64,000 nt of DNA from Bordetella genomosp. 13 (lineage in GTDB: Bacteria > Pseudomonadota > Gammaproteobacteria > Burkholderiales > Burkholderiaceae_B). This document shows positions 46,882 to 56,271 of this stretch, piece after piece. The notes under the pieces were generated by a model, which searched no databases, was not told the origin of the DNA, and saw only the letters and a list, made by a program, of their open reading frames with translations. Location of the stretch: positions 744,001 to 808,000 of the forward strand of contig NZ_VEHL01000001.1 in assembly GCF_007679965.1 (NCBI RefSeq), written 5' to 3'. The position numbers and the translations under genes are program-made. Within the stretch, counting starts at the first letter, position 1; every line of letters starts with the position of its first letter.

Positions 46882-47748
46882 ATGAAACTGCTGCGCCATG
46901 GCGCCAAGGGCGCGGAGAAGCCCGCCCTGATCGACGCCCAGGGCCGCGTGCGCGACCTGTCGGACGTGCTGCCGGACATCTCTGCCCAGACCCTCGAACC
47001 GCGGGCCCTGCAGCAACTGCGCGAGCTGGACGCGTCCAAGCTGCCGCTGGTGCCGCAGCCCGGCCGCCTGGCGCCGCCCTGGAGCGGCATGGGCAAGTTC
47101 ATCTGCATCGGCCTGAACTACGCCGACCACGCCGCCGAAGCCAACCTGCCCCTGCCCACCGAGCCCATCATCTTCATGAAGCCCCAGTCGTGCGTGGTGG
47201 GCTGCAACGACCCGGTCGTGCTGCCCCAGGACTCGCTGAAAGGCGATTGGGAAGTGGAACTGGGCGTGGTCATCGGCACCAAGGCGCGCTACGTGTCCGA
47301 GGCCGACGCGCTGTCGCACGTGGCCGGCTACTGCGTGGTCAACGACGTGTCCGAACGCGAATACCAGATCGAGCGAGGCGGCACCTGGGACAAGGGCAAG
47401 GGCTGCGACACCTTCGGCCCCGTGGGCCCGTGGCTGGTGACGGCCGACGAGGTGCCCGATCCGCAAGACCTGGATCTGTGGCTGGACGTCAACGGCCAGC
47501 GCTTCCAGGCAGGCAACACGCGCACCATGGTGTTCGGCGTGGCGCAGCTGGTCAGCTACGTCAGCCGCTTCATGACGCTGTACCCCGGCGACCTGATCAG
47601 CACCGGCACGCCGCCGGGCGTGGGAATGGGGCACAAGCCGTCGCCGGTGTACCTGAAGCCGGGCGACGAGATGCACCTGTCCGTGGCGGGCCTGGGCGAG
47701 CAGCGGCAGCGCGTGCATGCGTGGAATCCGGAGCTGATCGATCAGTGA
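46882..47748 (+). CDS. Fumarylacetoacetate hydrolase-family protein
   Basis: 288 aa from the ATG at 46882. FICIGLNYADHAAE, PIIFMKPQS, WEVELGVVIG with its metal-binding acidic residues, NDVSERE and GDLISTGTPPGVGMG are all family landmarks. Such enzymes cleave or hydrate acyl-pyruvates such as ureidoglycolate-, oxaloacetate- or homoprotocatechuate-type substrates; which one is not shown by context. AAGGAA lies about 10 bases before the start. Confidence 0.92.
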   Translation: MKLLRHGAKGAEKPALIDAQGRVRDLSDVLPDISAQTLEPRALQQLRELDASKLPLVPQPGRLAPPWSGMGKFICIGLNYADHAAEANLPLPTEPIIFMKPQSCVVGCNDPVVLPQDSLKGDWEVELGVVIGTKARYVSEADALSHVAGYCVVNDVSEREYQIERGGTWDKGKGCDTFGPVGPWLVTADEVPDPQDLDLWLDVNGQRFQAGNTRTMVFGVAQLVSYVSRFMTLYPGDLISTGTPPGVGMGHKPSPVYLKPGDEMHLSVAGLGEQRQRVHAWNPELIDQ

Positions 47749-47760
47749 GGCGTGGGCTTG

Positions 47761-47780
47761 GGCCCGGCCTTGTCCGGGCC
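47761..47780. other. Hairpin after the FAH-family gene
   Basis: GGCCCGG (47761-47767) and CCGGGCC (47774-47780) form a perfect 7-bp G/C stem with a 6-base loop, 12 bases past the upstream stop. No U-tract. It lies between converging genes and could block transcription from both sides. Confidence 0.35.
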
Positions 47781-47782
47781 GC

Positions 47783-47905
47783 TCAATCCAGACGCAGCGC
47801 CAGCACGCTTTCCGTTGCCTCGAATCGCATGTCGTGCGCGCGGAGGGCGCCGTCTGCATAAAGGCTTTCAGCCGCGGAAGGCGGCAGCGGCGCCTGCGCG
47901 CTCAT
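47783..47905 (-). CDS. Small 40-aa open frame coupled to yihY
   Basis: The ATG at 47903-47905 overlaps the stop of the upstream membrane-protein gene (ATGA). The frame runs 40 codons with chromosome-like codon use, reading MSAQAPLPPSAAESLYADGA and ending LALRLD. No family is recognised. Coupling and codon choice favour a real peptide, or the remnant of a longer gene; it could also be chance in high-GC DNA. Confidence 0.3.
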   Translation of the reverse strand: MSAQAPLPPSAAESLYADGALRAHDMRFEATESVLALRLD

Positions 47906-48840
47906 GGGTGCGGCGGGGGCGATTGAGGCGACGCAGCCAGGCCATCATCTCGCGGCGCCTTCGGGTCATTGCGCAAGCTGCCGAACCGCAACGCGAACTG
48001 CCGGGTGAACACCGCCCCGAAGAAGAAAATCTGCGCCGAGTAATAGATCCACAGCAGCAACGCGATCAGCGACCCCGCGGCGCCATAGGCCGACACCGCG
48101 GCCCCGCGCGCCAGGTACATGCCGATGCCCCACTTGCCCACCACGAACAGCGCGGCCGTGACGATCGCGCCGGGCAGCACGTCCAGCCACGGGATGCGCG
48201 TGCTGGGCAGCAGCTTGTAGACCACCGCGAACAGCGCCGTCACCACGCAGAACGAGAACGCCTGGGAAAACCAATCGGCCAGCACTGCGAAGGTCGAGGC
48301 GGCCCACATGTTGCCGTAGAACTTCTCGGCCGCCGCCAGGCCCGCGTTCACTACCAGCGACACCAGCAGGAACAGGCCCAGCACCAGCACCAGTCCGAAG
48401 GACACCAGCCGGCTGCGCACCATCGCGTTCAGCCCGCTCTTTTCCTCCACTTCCCACAGATCGTCCAGGCTGGCCTTGAGTTCGGCGAAGGCCGTGGTGG
48501 CGCTGAAGACCAGCACGCCCACGGAGATCAGCGCCGCAATCCAGCCGCTGCCCGATTCGTGGGCGCTGGCCAGCACCGTCTGGATGACTTCCGCGCCGCG
48601 TTCGCCGATCAGGTCGCGCATCTGCGCCACCAGCTCCGAGCGCACCGCGTCCTCGCCGAAGAACGCGCCGGCCACCGCGATCACCAGGATCAGCATCGGC
48701 GCCAGCGAGAACACCATGTACAGCGACAGCGCCGCGCCCTTGCTGGAGGCCCGGTGCTTGGACCATTCGCTGGCGCAATCCTTCATCAGGTTGCCGATTT
48801 CACGGGGGCGGGGAACGCGAAAGCGCGACAGTACCTGCAT
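47902..48840 (-). CDS. yihY: YihY/BrkB-family inner-membrane protein
   Basis: 312 aa with six predicted helices. SKGAALSLYMVFSLAPMLILVIAVAGAFFG, SATTAFAELKASLDDLWEV, LPGAIVTAALFVVGKWGIGMYLAR and SLIALLLWIYYSAQIFFFGAVFTRQFA are the family pattern. It was once misnamed ribonuclease BN, and the Bordetella serum-resistance protein BrkB is a member. True function is unsettled. Confidence 0.9.
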   Translation of the reverse strand: MQVLSRFRVPRPREIGNLMKDCASEWSKHRASSKGAALSLYMVFSLAPMLILVIAVAGAFFGEDAVRSELVAQMRDLIGERGAEVIQTVLASAHESGSGWIAALISVGVLVFSATTAFAELKASLDDLWEVEEKSGLNAMVRSRLVSFGLVLVLGLFLLVSLVVNAGLAAAEKFYGNMWAASTFAVLADWFSQAFSFCVVTALFAVVYKLLPSTRIPWLDVLPGAIVTAALFVVGKWGIGMYLARGAAVSAYGAAGSLIALLLWIYYSAQIFFFGAVFTRQFALRFGSLRNDPKAPRDDGLAASPQSPPPHP

Positions 48841-49089
48841 GCGTCGTCCTGAGTGCGTGGCGGATATGCCATTGTAGGAATCCGCGCTGCGCGACCAAGC
48901 CGCGAATGGCTAGGACGAGCGTCAAAATGTAAGCCTCGATGGATGCGAAAGCGGCCGCGTCGGCCGCGTCGCACAAGTTTCTTTCTGGATTTCGCCCCAA
49001 TGTGGCGCACAAAATTCCCCATTGGTGAGCATTTAGGGTAAAAAATGGTGCGTTTTTTATTACAACCGCACCACCATGAGGAAGAAATA

Positions 49090-50433
49090 GTGAAATACAC
49101 GAGCGTCCAGCAATTCCTGGAGGAAGTCGCCGCCCGCAACCCGGGCCAGCCCGAATTCCTGCAGGCCGTCACCGAAGTGATGGAAAGCCTGTGGCCCTTC
49201 ATCGAGAAAAACCCCAGGTATGCCGAACACAATCTGCTGGACCGGCTCGTGGAACCCGAACGCGTGGTGATGTTCCGCGTGTGCTGGACCGATGATCATG
49301 GCCAGGTACAGGTCAACCGCGGCTACCGCATCCAGCACAGCATGGCCATCGGTCCCTACAAGGGCGGCCTGCGCTTCCACCCCTCGGTGACGCTGTCCGT
49401 GCTTAAATTCCTGGCCTTCGAGCAGACCTTCAAGAACGCCCTGACCACGCTGCCCATGGGCGGCGGCAAGGGCGGCTCCGACTTCGATCCCAAGGGCAAG
49501 AGCGACGCCGAAGTCATGCGCTTTTGCCAGGCTTTCGTGTCCGAGCTGTACCGCCACGTCGGCGCCGACACCGACGTGCCGGCCGGTGACATCGGCGTGG
49601 GCGGCCGCGAGGTCGGCTTCATGGCGGGCATGTACAAGAAATTGTCCAATCGCGCCGACTGCGTCTTCACCGGCAAGGGCCTGAGCTTCGGCGGCTCGCT
49701 GATCCGCCCGGAAGCCACCGGCTACGGCACCGTCTACTTCGCCGACGAGATGCTCAAGACGCGCGGCCTGTCGTTCGACGGCCTGCGCGTGTCGGTGTCC
49801 GGCTCGGGCAACGTGGCGCAGTACGCCGTCGAGAAGGCCATGGCGCTGGGCGCCAAGGTGCTGACGGTGTCCGACTCGTCCGGCACCGTCGTGGACGAGG
49901 CGGGTTTCACGCCCGAGAAGCTGGCCACCCTGATGGACATCAAGAACGTCCGCTACGGCCGCATCAGCGAGTACGCGCAGCAGACCGGCGCGCAGTTCCT
50001 GGCCGGCAAGCGCCCGTGGCACGTGCCGGTCGACGTGGCACTGCCATGCGCCACCCAGAACGAACTGGATGCCGACGACGCCCAGCTGCTGATGCGCAAC
50101 GGCGTGAAGTGCGTGGCCGAAGGCGCCAACATGCCTTGCACGCTGGACGCCGCCCACGCCTTCGAGGAAGCGCGCGTGCTGTACGCCCCGGGCAAGGCCA
50201 GCAACGCCGGCGGCGTGGCCGTCTCGGGCCTGGAAATGAGCCAGAACGCGGTGCGCCTGCAATGGTCGCGCGAAGAGGTCGACGGCCGCTTGCTGGACAT
50301 CATGCGAAGCATCCATGCGGCATGCGTGCGCTATGGCAAGCGCGAGGACGGCACCGTCAGCTATATCGACGGCGCGAACATCGCGGGCTTCGTGAAGGTG
50401 GCGCAGGCCATGCAGGCGCAGGGCGTGGTGTAG
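49090..50433 (+). CDS. gdhA: NADP-specific glutamate dehydrogenase
   Basis: 447 aa from the GTG at 49090, the same length as E. coli GdhA. IGPYKGGLRFHPSV, LPMGGGKGGSDFDPKGK with the catalytic Lys, PAGDIGVGGREVGFMAGMYKKL and EGANMPC are strongly conserved. It aminates 2-oxoglutarate with NADPH. A four-codon frame (49076-49090) containing the purine-rich AGGAAG ends on a TAGTG overlap with the GTG, so it may couple or tune initiation. Upstream, CCAATG (48997-49002) and CATTGG (49020-49025) form a dyad that could be an operator. Confidence 0.95.
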   Translation: MKYTSVQQFLEEVAARNPGQPEFLQAVTEVMESLWPFIEKNPRYAEHNLLDRLVEPERVVMFRVCWTDDHGQVQVNRGYRIQHSMAIGPYKGGLRFHPSVTLSVLKFLAFEQTFKNALTTLPMGGGKGGSDFDPKGKSDAEVMRFCQAFVSELYRHVGADTDVPAGDIGVGGREVGFMAGMYKKLSNRADCVFTGKGLSFGGSLIRPEATGYGTVYFADEMLKTRGLSFDGLRVSVSGSGNVAQYAVEKAMALGAKVLTVSDSSGTVVDEAGFTPEKLATLMDIKNVRYGRISEYAQQTGAQFLAGKRPWHVPVDVALPCATQNELDADDAQLLMRNGVKCVAEGANMPCTLDAAHAFEEARVLYAPGKASNAGGVAVSGLEMSQNAVRLQWSREEVDGRLLDIMRSIHAACVRYGKREDGTVSYIDGANIAGFVKVAQAMQAQGVV

Positions 50434-50500
50434 GCGATTCCCTTGGGCAGGTCTCACGTCTTCGTGACGGCGGAGACCCAGCCAAAGTGGTGGATTGATG

Positions 50501-50644
50501 CCCGGGGGCTACAAAAATCTCTTTTCCAGCAAATTTTGTCGCCCTACGGCTACATTTCTATCGTCGTGGATTTTTGATATTTTGTGTCCCAGGGGCCACC
50601 AGAAAACTATAATCAGCCATATCGATGGCCCAGGGGCTACAAAA
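50501..50644 (+). promoter_or_regulatory. Repeated operator-like boxes upstream of hipB
   Basis: The motif CCC(A/G)GGGGCTACAAAA recurs: 50501-50516, a weak copy at 50541-50555, a variant (CCCAGGGGCCACCAGAAAA) at 50588-50606, and 50629-50644, where the final A is the first base of the hipB ATG. HipB-type antitoxins repress their own operon by binding repeated operators, so these are the natural candidates. Confidence 0.6.
50582..50613 (+). promoter_or_regulatory. Candidate hipBA promoter
   Basis: A perfect -10 TATAAT lies at 50608-50613. Upstream, TTGTGT (50582-50587) is a possible -35 at a long 20-base spacing. The variant operator box lies between them, so a bound repressor would block polymerase. 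Confidence 0.5.
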
Positions 50645-50901
50645 TGACCAATCTGTCCCACGTAGCCGAGATGCTGAAAGCCGCTCGCAAATCGGCGAAT
50701 CTCTCGCAGGAAGAACTGGCGAACCGTGCGGGCGTCGCCCGCACGACGGTGGCGCGCATGGAGACGCTGGCGCGGGACGACATGAGCGTGTCGGCGCTGG
50801 TGCGGCTTCTCGAGGCCGCGGGCTATGACCTCAAAGCGGTCAAGGCTGGACATACCAGGACGCTGCACGACATCCTGGCCGAGCAGCGCGCCAAGGAATA
50901 G
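50644..50901 (+). CDS. hipB: HipB-type antitoxin (Xre-family helix-turn-helix)
   Basis: 85 aa from the ATG at 50644. LKAARKSANLSQEELANRAGVARTTVARMETL is a clear Xre/Cro HTH, followed by DDMSVSALVRLLEAAGYDLKAV. It should neutralise HipA and repress the operon through the repeated upstream boxes. The hipA ATG follows the stop by 3 bases. The surrounding codon use is closer to accessory DNA than to gdhA or groEL. Confidence 0.88.
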   Translation: MTNLSHVAEMLKAARKSANLSQEELANRAGVARTTVARMETLARDDMSVSALVRLLEAAGYDLKAVKAGHTRTLHDILAEQRAKE

Positions 50902-50904
50902 GGC

Positions 50905-52236
50905 ATGAGACTCGACGTTCATGTGCAGGGCCGTCAAGTTGCCCAACTGTACCGGGATGGCGACGAGTACCTTCTTCAGTACCGGCAAGGCGTTGCCGCC
51001 GAAGATTTTGTCAGCTTGGCAATGCCGGTGCAAGACGAACCCTGGCGCTGGCCGCGTGACCTGCATCCTTTCTTTCGCCAGAACCTTCCAGAGGGCTATC
51101 TGCTGGATGTGATTCGTGAGACGTTCGGTCCGCTCATGGATGGCACGGATCTCTCTTTGCTGGCCGTCGTCGGGGCATCCGGCATAGGACGGGTGGCGGT
51201 TACCGCAGAAGGGGGAAAGCCCGGGGTCGAAGTTGATGCTATCAGTATCGATGACTTGCTGACGACCGAACACAACGCCGAGCAGTTCGGCGACTTGGTG
51301 CGACAGTACGCCCGAAGTGGCATATCGGGCGTGGTGCCGAAGTTCATCGCGCCGGAAGCGAGTGGCGAGCAACCTGGCAAGGCGACGCTGCGTACACCCA
51401 GGCACATCATCAAAGGGTCCGATGGGCACACGCCTTATCTTGGATTTAACGAGTTCTATAGCATGCGGGTACTTGAGCGTTTGAATGTCGTGCCCGTAGC
51501 GAAGGCAAGAATGTCGGATGATGGCCAAGTCCTCGTCGTCGACAGGTTCGATATCGACGCAGAAGGGCATCCCACTTATGGATTGGAGGATGCGTGCAGC
51601 TTGCTGGGCCTGCCTCCTCACGAGAAATACCTGCCGACGACCGAACGCGTTCTGCATGCGACCGAAGCCTACGTTCCTCCCGAGCTTCGCCGTGGGCAAC
51701 ACGTGCATTTCGGATGGCAACTGCTGATCAACTATGTCGTGCGCAATGCTGACTGCCACTCGAAGAACATCGCGCTTTACTACTCATCTCGGGGCGATGT
51801 CGCCTACAGCCCCGTGTTCGACGTCGTGACCACGCAGGCGTATCCGCGCTACGTGAACAATGGGCCGGGCCTGTCCGTGGGAGGGCGCAAGACCTGGGCG
51901 CCAGGCAAGGCGCTGCAGCAGTTTTTTGCCAGCAGGCTGGGGATTTCCAGCAAAGAATACGCCTCGATGGTCGAGCGGCTATGCGAGTCCGCCGTCGAGG
52001 TGGGTAAAGAGATCGTTTCGGCCGCGACGAATGAGCCCAGGTGGACGTGGGTCGCAACCCAGATGCTCCATGCCTGGAATGACGGAATGTGCACGTTACG
52101 CAGCGCCAAACAGGACAAACAGTATCGATGCCTGGATGACACGATCAAAGCCTCTGGCTTTGGCCCGCCCGATGCGGCGGAAAAGCGAGGCGCCATCGGG
52201 CGATCAGACCTGTTAGCGGTCGAGAAGGCGCCTTGA
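50905..52236 (+). CDS. hipA: HipA-type toxin (serine/threonine kinase)
   Basis: 443 aa. The N-terminal subdomain (VQGRQVAQLYRDGDEYLLQY, FFRQNLPEGYLLDVIRE) and kinase core match the HipA family. GASGIGRVAV holds the Gly-rich loop region, IIKGSDG the ATP-binding Lys context, NYVVRNADCHSKNIAL the catalytic Asp-x-x-x-x-Asn segment, and YSPVFDVVTT the metal-binding Asp. E. coli HipA phosphorylates glutamyl-tRNA synthetase and induces persistence; the target here is unknown. GC dips to about 48% at 51421-51480 (by eye), suggesting acquisition between gdhA and groEL. Confidence 0.9.
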   Translation: MRLDVHVQGRQVAQLYRDGDEYLLQYRQGVAAEDFVSLAMPVQDEPWRWPRDLHPFFRQNLPEGYLLDVIRETFGPLMDGTDLSLLAVVGASGIGRVAVTAEGGKPGVEVDAISIDDLLTTEHNAEQFGDLVRQYARSGISGVVPKFIAPEASGEQPGKATLRTPRHIIKGSDGHTPYLGFNEFYSMRVLERLNVVPVAKARMSDDGQVLVVDRFDIDAEGHPTYGLEDACSLLGLPPHEKYLPTTERVLHATEAYVPPELRRGQHVHFGWQLLINYVVRNADCHSKNIALYYSSRGDVAYSPVFDVVTTQAYPRYVNNGPGLSVGGRKTWAPGKALQQFFASRLGISSKEYASMVERLCESAVEVGKEIVSAATNEPRWTWVATQMLHAWNDGMCTLRSAKQDKQYRCLDDTIKASGFGPPDAAEKRGAIGRSDLLAVEKAP

Positions 52237-52254
52237 CGCCTGTGATGACATGAC

Positions 52255-52295
52255 AAAAAAACGCCTCGAAGCCGAAGCCTCGAGGCGTTTTTTTT
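52255..52295. terminator. Bidirectional terminator between hipA and groEL
   Basis: A-run, ACGCCTCGA (52261-52269), 10-base loop, TCGAGGCGT (52280-52288), T-run. The perfect 9-bp stem is flanked by A on one side and T on the other, so it can stop transcripts from both converging genes. Confidence 0.88.
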
Positions 52296-52342
52296 GGGCA
52301 CTGCACGCGCCGGCCAGGCCGGCGCGCCTGCGACAGGACGTC

Positions 52343-54013
<1,671 letters not shown>

Positions 54014-54301
54014 TTACTGGATGACGGCGAGGATTTCGTCCTCGCGGATGACGAGCAGCTCTTCGCCATCGACCTTCACGCTTTGGCCGGCATACTTGCC
54101 GAACAGCACCTTGTCGCCAGCCTTCAGGTCGACCGGCAGAACCTTGCCGTCTTCGGTCTTCTTGCCGGGGCCGACTGCCACGACTTCACCTTGATCGGGC
54201 TTCTCAGCCGCGCTGTCAGGGATAACGATGCCCGAGGCGGTCTTGCGTTCGTTGTCCAGGCGTTTGACGATCACGCGATCGTGCAGGGGACGCAGGGCCA
54301 T
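54014..54301 (-). CDS. groS: Co-chaperonin GroES
   Basis: 95 aa from the ATG at 54301. [25 protein letters not shown], the mobile loop and [17 protein letters not shown] are standard. AGGAG is 7 bases upstream. It is first in the operon groES-groEL; the leader carries CIRCE. Confidence 0.98.
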   Translation of the reverse strand: MALRPLHDRVIVKRLDNERKTASGIVIPDSAAEKPDQGEVVAVGPGKKTEDGKVLPVDLKAGDKVLFGKYAGQSVKVDGEELLVIREDEILAVIQ

Positions 54302-54372
54302 GAGGAACTCCTGTTTGTAGAGAAAAGGCCAGTTGGTAACGGATGCACAGGGGGCCGGGCCGAGGACGGCTG

Positions 54373-54399
54373 TTAGCACTCGCCTGTGACGAGTGCTAA
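54373..54399 (-). promoter_or_regulatory. CIRCE operator (HrcA binding site)
   Basis: TTAGCACTC (54373-54381), a 9-base spacer, GAGTGCTAA (54391-54399): a perfect match to the CIRCE consensus. It lies across the start-site region of the groES promoter, so HrcA binding would repress the operon until heat stress. Confidence 0.95.
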
Positions 54400-54426
54400 T
54401 TATAGGGGTGGTTCCGGCAGGTTCAA
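54399..54426 (-). promoter_or_regulatory. Sigma-70-type promoter of groES-groEL
   Basis: On the minus strand, TTGAAC (54421-54426), a 16-base spacer, then TATAAT (54399-54404), directly before CIRCE. The -35 TTGAAC with CCCCTATAAT also has some likeness to sigma-32 promoters, so dual control is possible. Confidence 0.75.
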
Positions 54427-54628
54427 GGGGGGTGTTACATATCTGTGTGGTCTGGCTGGCGGCAGGCAACCTCAAGCGGGTGATGCATATCCTGGGCTCC
54501 AGCCGACGATGAAAGCGATGCTGGCGATGGGGGGCGAGTGGAGTTTCCACACAGTCTCGACCCAACGCGGTCTCTCGCATCCCTTCGTGGCGAAGATCCC
54601 GACGGCGGGTAGCAAAGAAGGCGCTGAA

Positions 54629-55585
54629 TCACAGCCATTGCAGCGCGGCACCATGCGGATCCGTCCAGGCCAACGCATGGCCATCGGCACACAACAGGAA
54701 CATGCCGGACGGTTGCGGCGTGGCCGCGGGCAAGAACTGTGGAAATACCGATGGACTTTCGTTGCTGATCCAGACGCAACGCGAGGCCAACATGTCGCGT
54801 GCAAATTCATTGCGCAGTGCCTGGTCCATCACGTAGTTCAGGACAGCGGAGTGATACACAACCACGGTCGCTTGCGCCGGAGCCTGTTCGATCAAGGAGG
54901 CAAGATCCCGCAGCAAATCGCCCCGGACGATCTGGGGCGGCTCGCGTCTGCAGATCCGCAGCGCAGACTGAAGGCGTGCGAGTCGATAGCCATCCTCGGG
55001 CCACACCAAGTCTTCAAGCCACTTCCTGTCCTCGTCGCAGTGAACGTCGATTGGGCTCAGGTCTAGTCCAGCCCTCCACACAATTTCAGGATAGGTGTGG
55101 GGAAGCGGGCCCGCGCCGGTGACCTCACAGGGGAATACCGGATAGCCCGTATCGTCTCGACCCGGAACCAGGCGTTGGGAACCCCAGTCGTAGCCGTATT
55201 TGTCCATCAGCAGGCACAGCCCTGCAGAGGCCCCCACTTCGATGAGCGCTATCTTGCCCCTGATCGAAGCGAGAGCGGGCATCAATACCGCACAGCGCCC
55301 TGGTTCGTTAGTCTGCGTGGAACGAGCCAGCATAAGAGCGCGGATGGCGGTGCCATGTTGCGCCAGGCCTGCATCGAATTCCGCAGTCGATGAAGGCGTG
55401 CCTACGGTATGCCGGAACGCGGCAAACAGCAGATTGGGTTGCTGTTTATCTACAGGTAGACCCTGTAAAAACGCCAGTGCGTCACAGGAATTCGCGACAT
55501 GCAATGCCCATTGTTCATACAACGGAGAGCGACCCGCCGCCTCGATTTTTGCAAACCTCAGATAGCGGTCGGCAATTCGATCCAT
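54629..55585 (-). CDS. DUF2332 family protein
   Basis: 318 aa. An N-terminal YEQWALHVANSCDALAFL, then IALIEVGASAGLCLLMDKYGYDWG, which looks like a methyltransferase-style Gly-rich loop, then VVVYHSAVLNYVMD and VWISNESPSVFP. DUF2332 proteins are of unknown function; the fold hints at a degenerate SAM-dependent methyltransferase. GC is lower than in the groEL region (60% over 55321-55380, by eye). Confidence 0.8.
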   Translation of the reverse strand: MDRIADRYLRFAKIEAAGRSPLYEQWALHVANSCDALAFLQGLPVDKQQPNLLFAAFRHTVGTPSSTAEFDAGLAQHGTAIRALMLARSTQTNEPGRCAVLMPALASIRGKIALIEVGASAGLCLLMDKYGYDWGSQRLVPGRDDTGYPVFPCEVTGAGPLPHTYPEIVWRAGLDLSPIDVHCDEDRKWLEDLVWPEDGYRLARLQSALRICRREPPQIVRGDLLRDLASLIEQAPAQATVVVYHSAVLNYVMDQALRNEFARDMLASRCVWISNESPSVFPQFLPAATPQPSGMFLLCADGHALAWTDPHGAALQWL

Positions 55586-55865
55586 GCCATCTCCCAGTAC
55601 GCAGATGAGTCCCGGCAGAGTAGCATCGCTGGCGCGAGCGGTGTCTTATATCGTCCCCAAGGCCTTCGAACTCGATGGACTTCAGGCCGTCTGCATGGCG
55701 GTGCGGCGCAGAGGGATAGAGCAGAAGTTCGACAACGTTATGCCGCCCCGCGATGACGTTACACGGGAGCTCCACGAGCGTTGTGCCAACCTGGTCGGCA
55801 AGCAAATTGGGAACGAGTCCAGCGTCCGCCTGCGCCCCCGGAGGTCGTCCTGGTGCTCTCTGGCG
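55586..55865 (-). other. Region with a possible gene remnant
   Basis: A minus-strand frame from about 55840 to 55610 gives a plausible protein-like stretch (LLADQVGTTLVELPCNVIAG, then VELLLYPSAPHRHADGL) with no good start and no family I recognise. It may be the remnant of a deleted gene between the DUF2332 gene and the catabolic cluster, or coincidence. Confidence 0.2.
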
Positions 55866-56249
55866 TCACGCCGTCCGCTGCTCGTCCGTCTCCTCCATCA
55901 GGATCGGCACCGCCAGATTGCACGAATGAATGCCCATGACGGTGGTCAGCTGTATCGCCTCCAGCAACTCCTCCCTTGTCGCCCCCGCCTTGATCGCATT
56001 CCGCATGTGCCGCCTGACCCCCGGCCCATACAGATGCGTCGTCGCCGCATTGATCGCCACCAGGATCAACTCCTTGTACTTCTGCGGCAGCGGCCCATTG
56101 CGTTGCGGCACGCTGCGGAAGGCCAGATAGGCCTCCATGAACTCCGGATCCAGCTCGCGCAGCTGGTCCCACAGCGGATTCCAGTCCCCCTTGGCGATGT
56201 GCGCTTCGCACAAGGGGGTTTCTATGGCGGGGCGTTGCGTGTCTGCCAT
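55866..56249 (-). CDS. Carboxymuconolactone decarboxylase-family protein
   Basis: 127 aa from the ATG at 56249. LPQKYKELILVAINAATTHLYGPGVRRHMRNAIKAGATREELLEAIQLTTVMG is the CMD/AhpD core, with the conserved His. The redox CxxC of AhpD is absent, so a decarboxylase/isomerase-like or binding role is likelier than peroxide reduction. It ends the minus-strand catabolic operon, 22 bases after the GMC gene. Confidence 0.85.
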   Translation of the reverse strand: MADTQRPAIETPLCEAHIAKGDWNPLWDQLRELDPEFMEAYLAFRSVPQRNGPLPQKYKELILVAINAATTHLYGPGVRRHMRNAIKAGATREELLEAIQLTTVMGIHSCNLAVPILMEETDEQRTA

Positions 56250-56271
56250 GGCAAGGTCCTGAATAAAAAGG

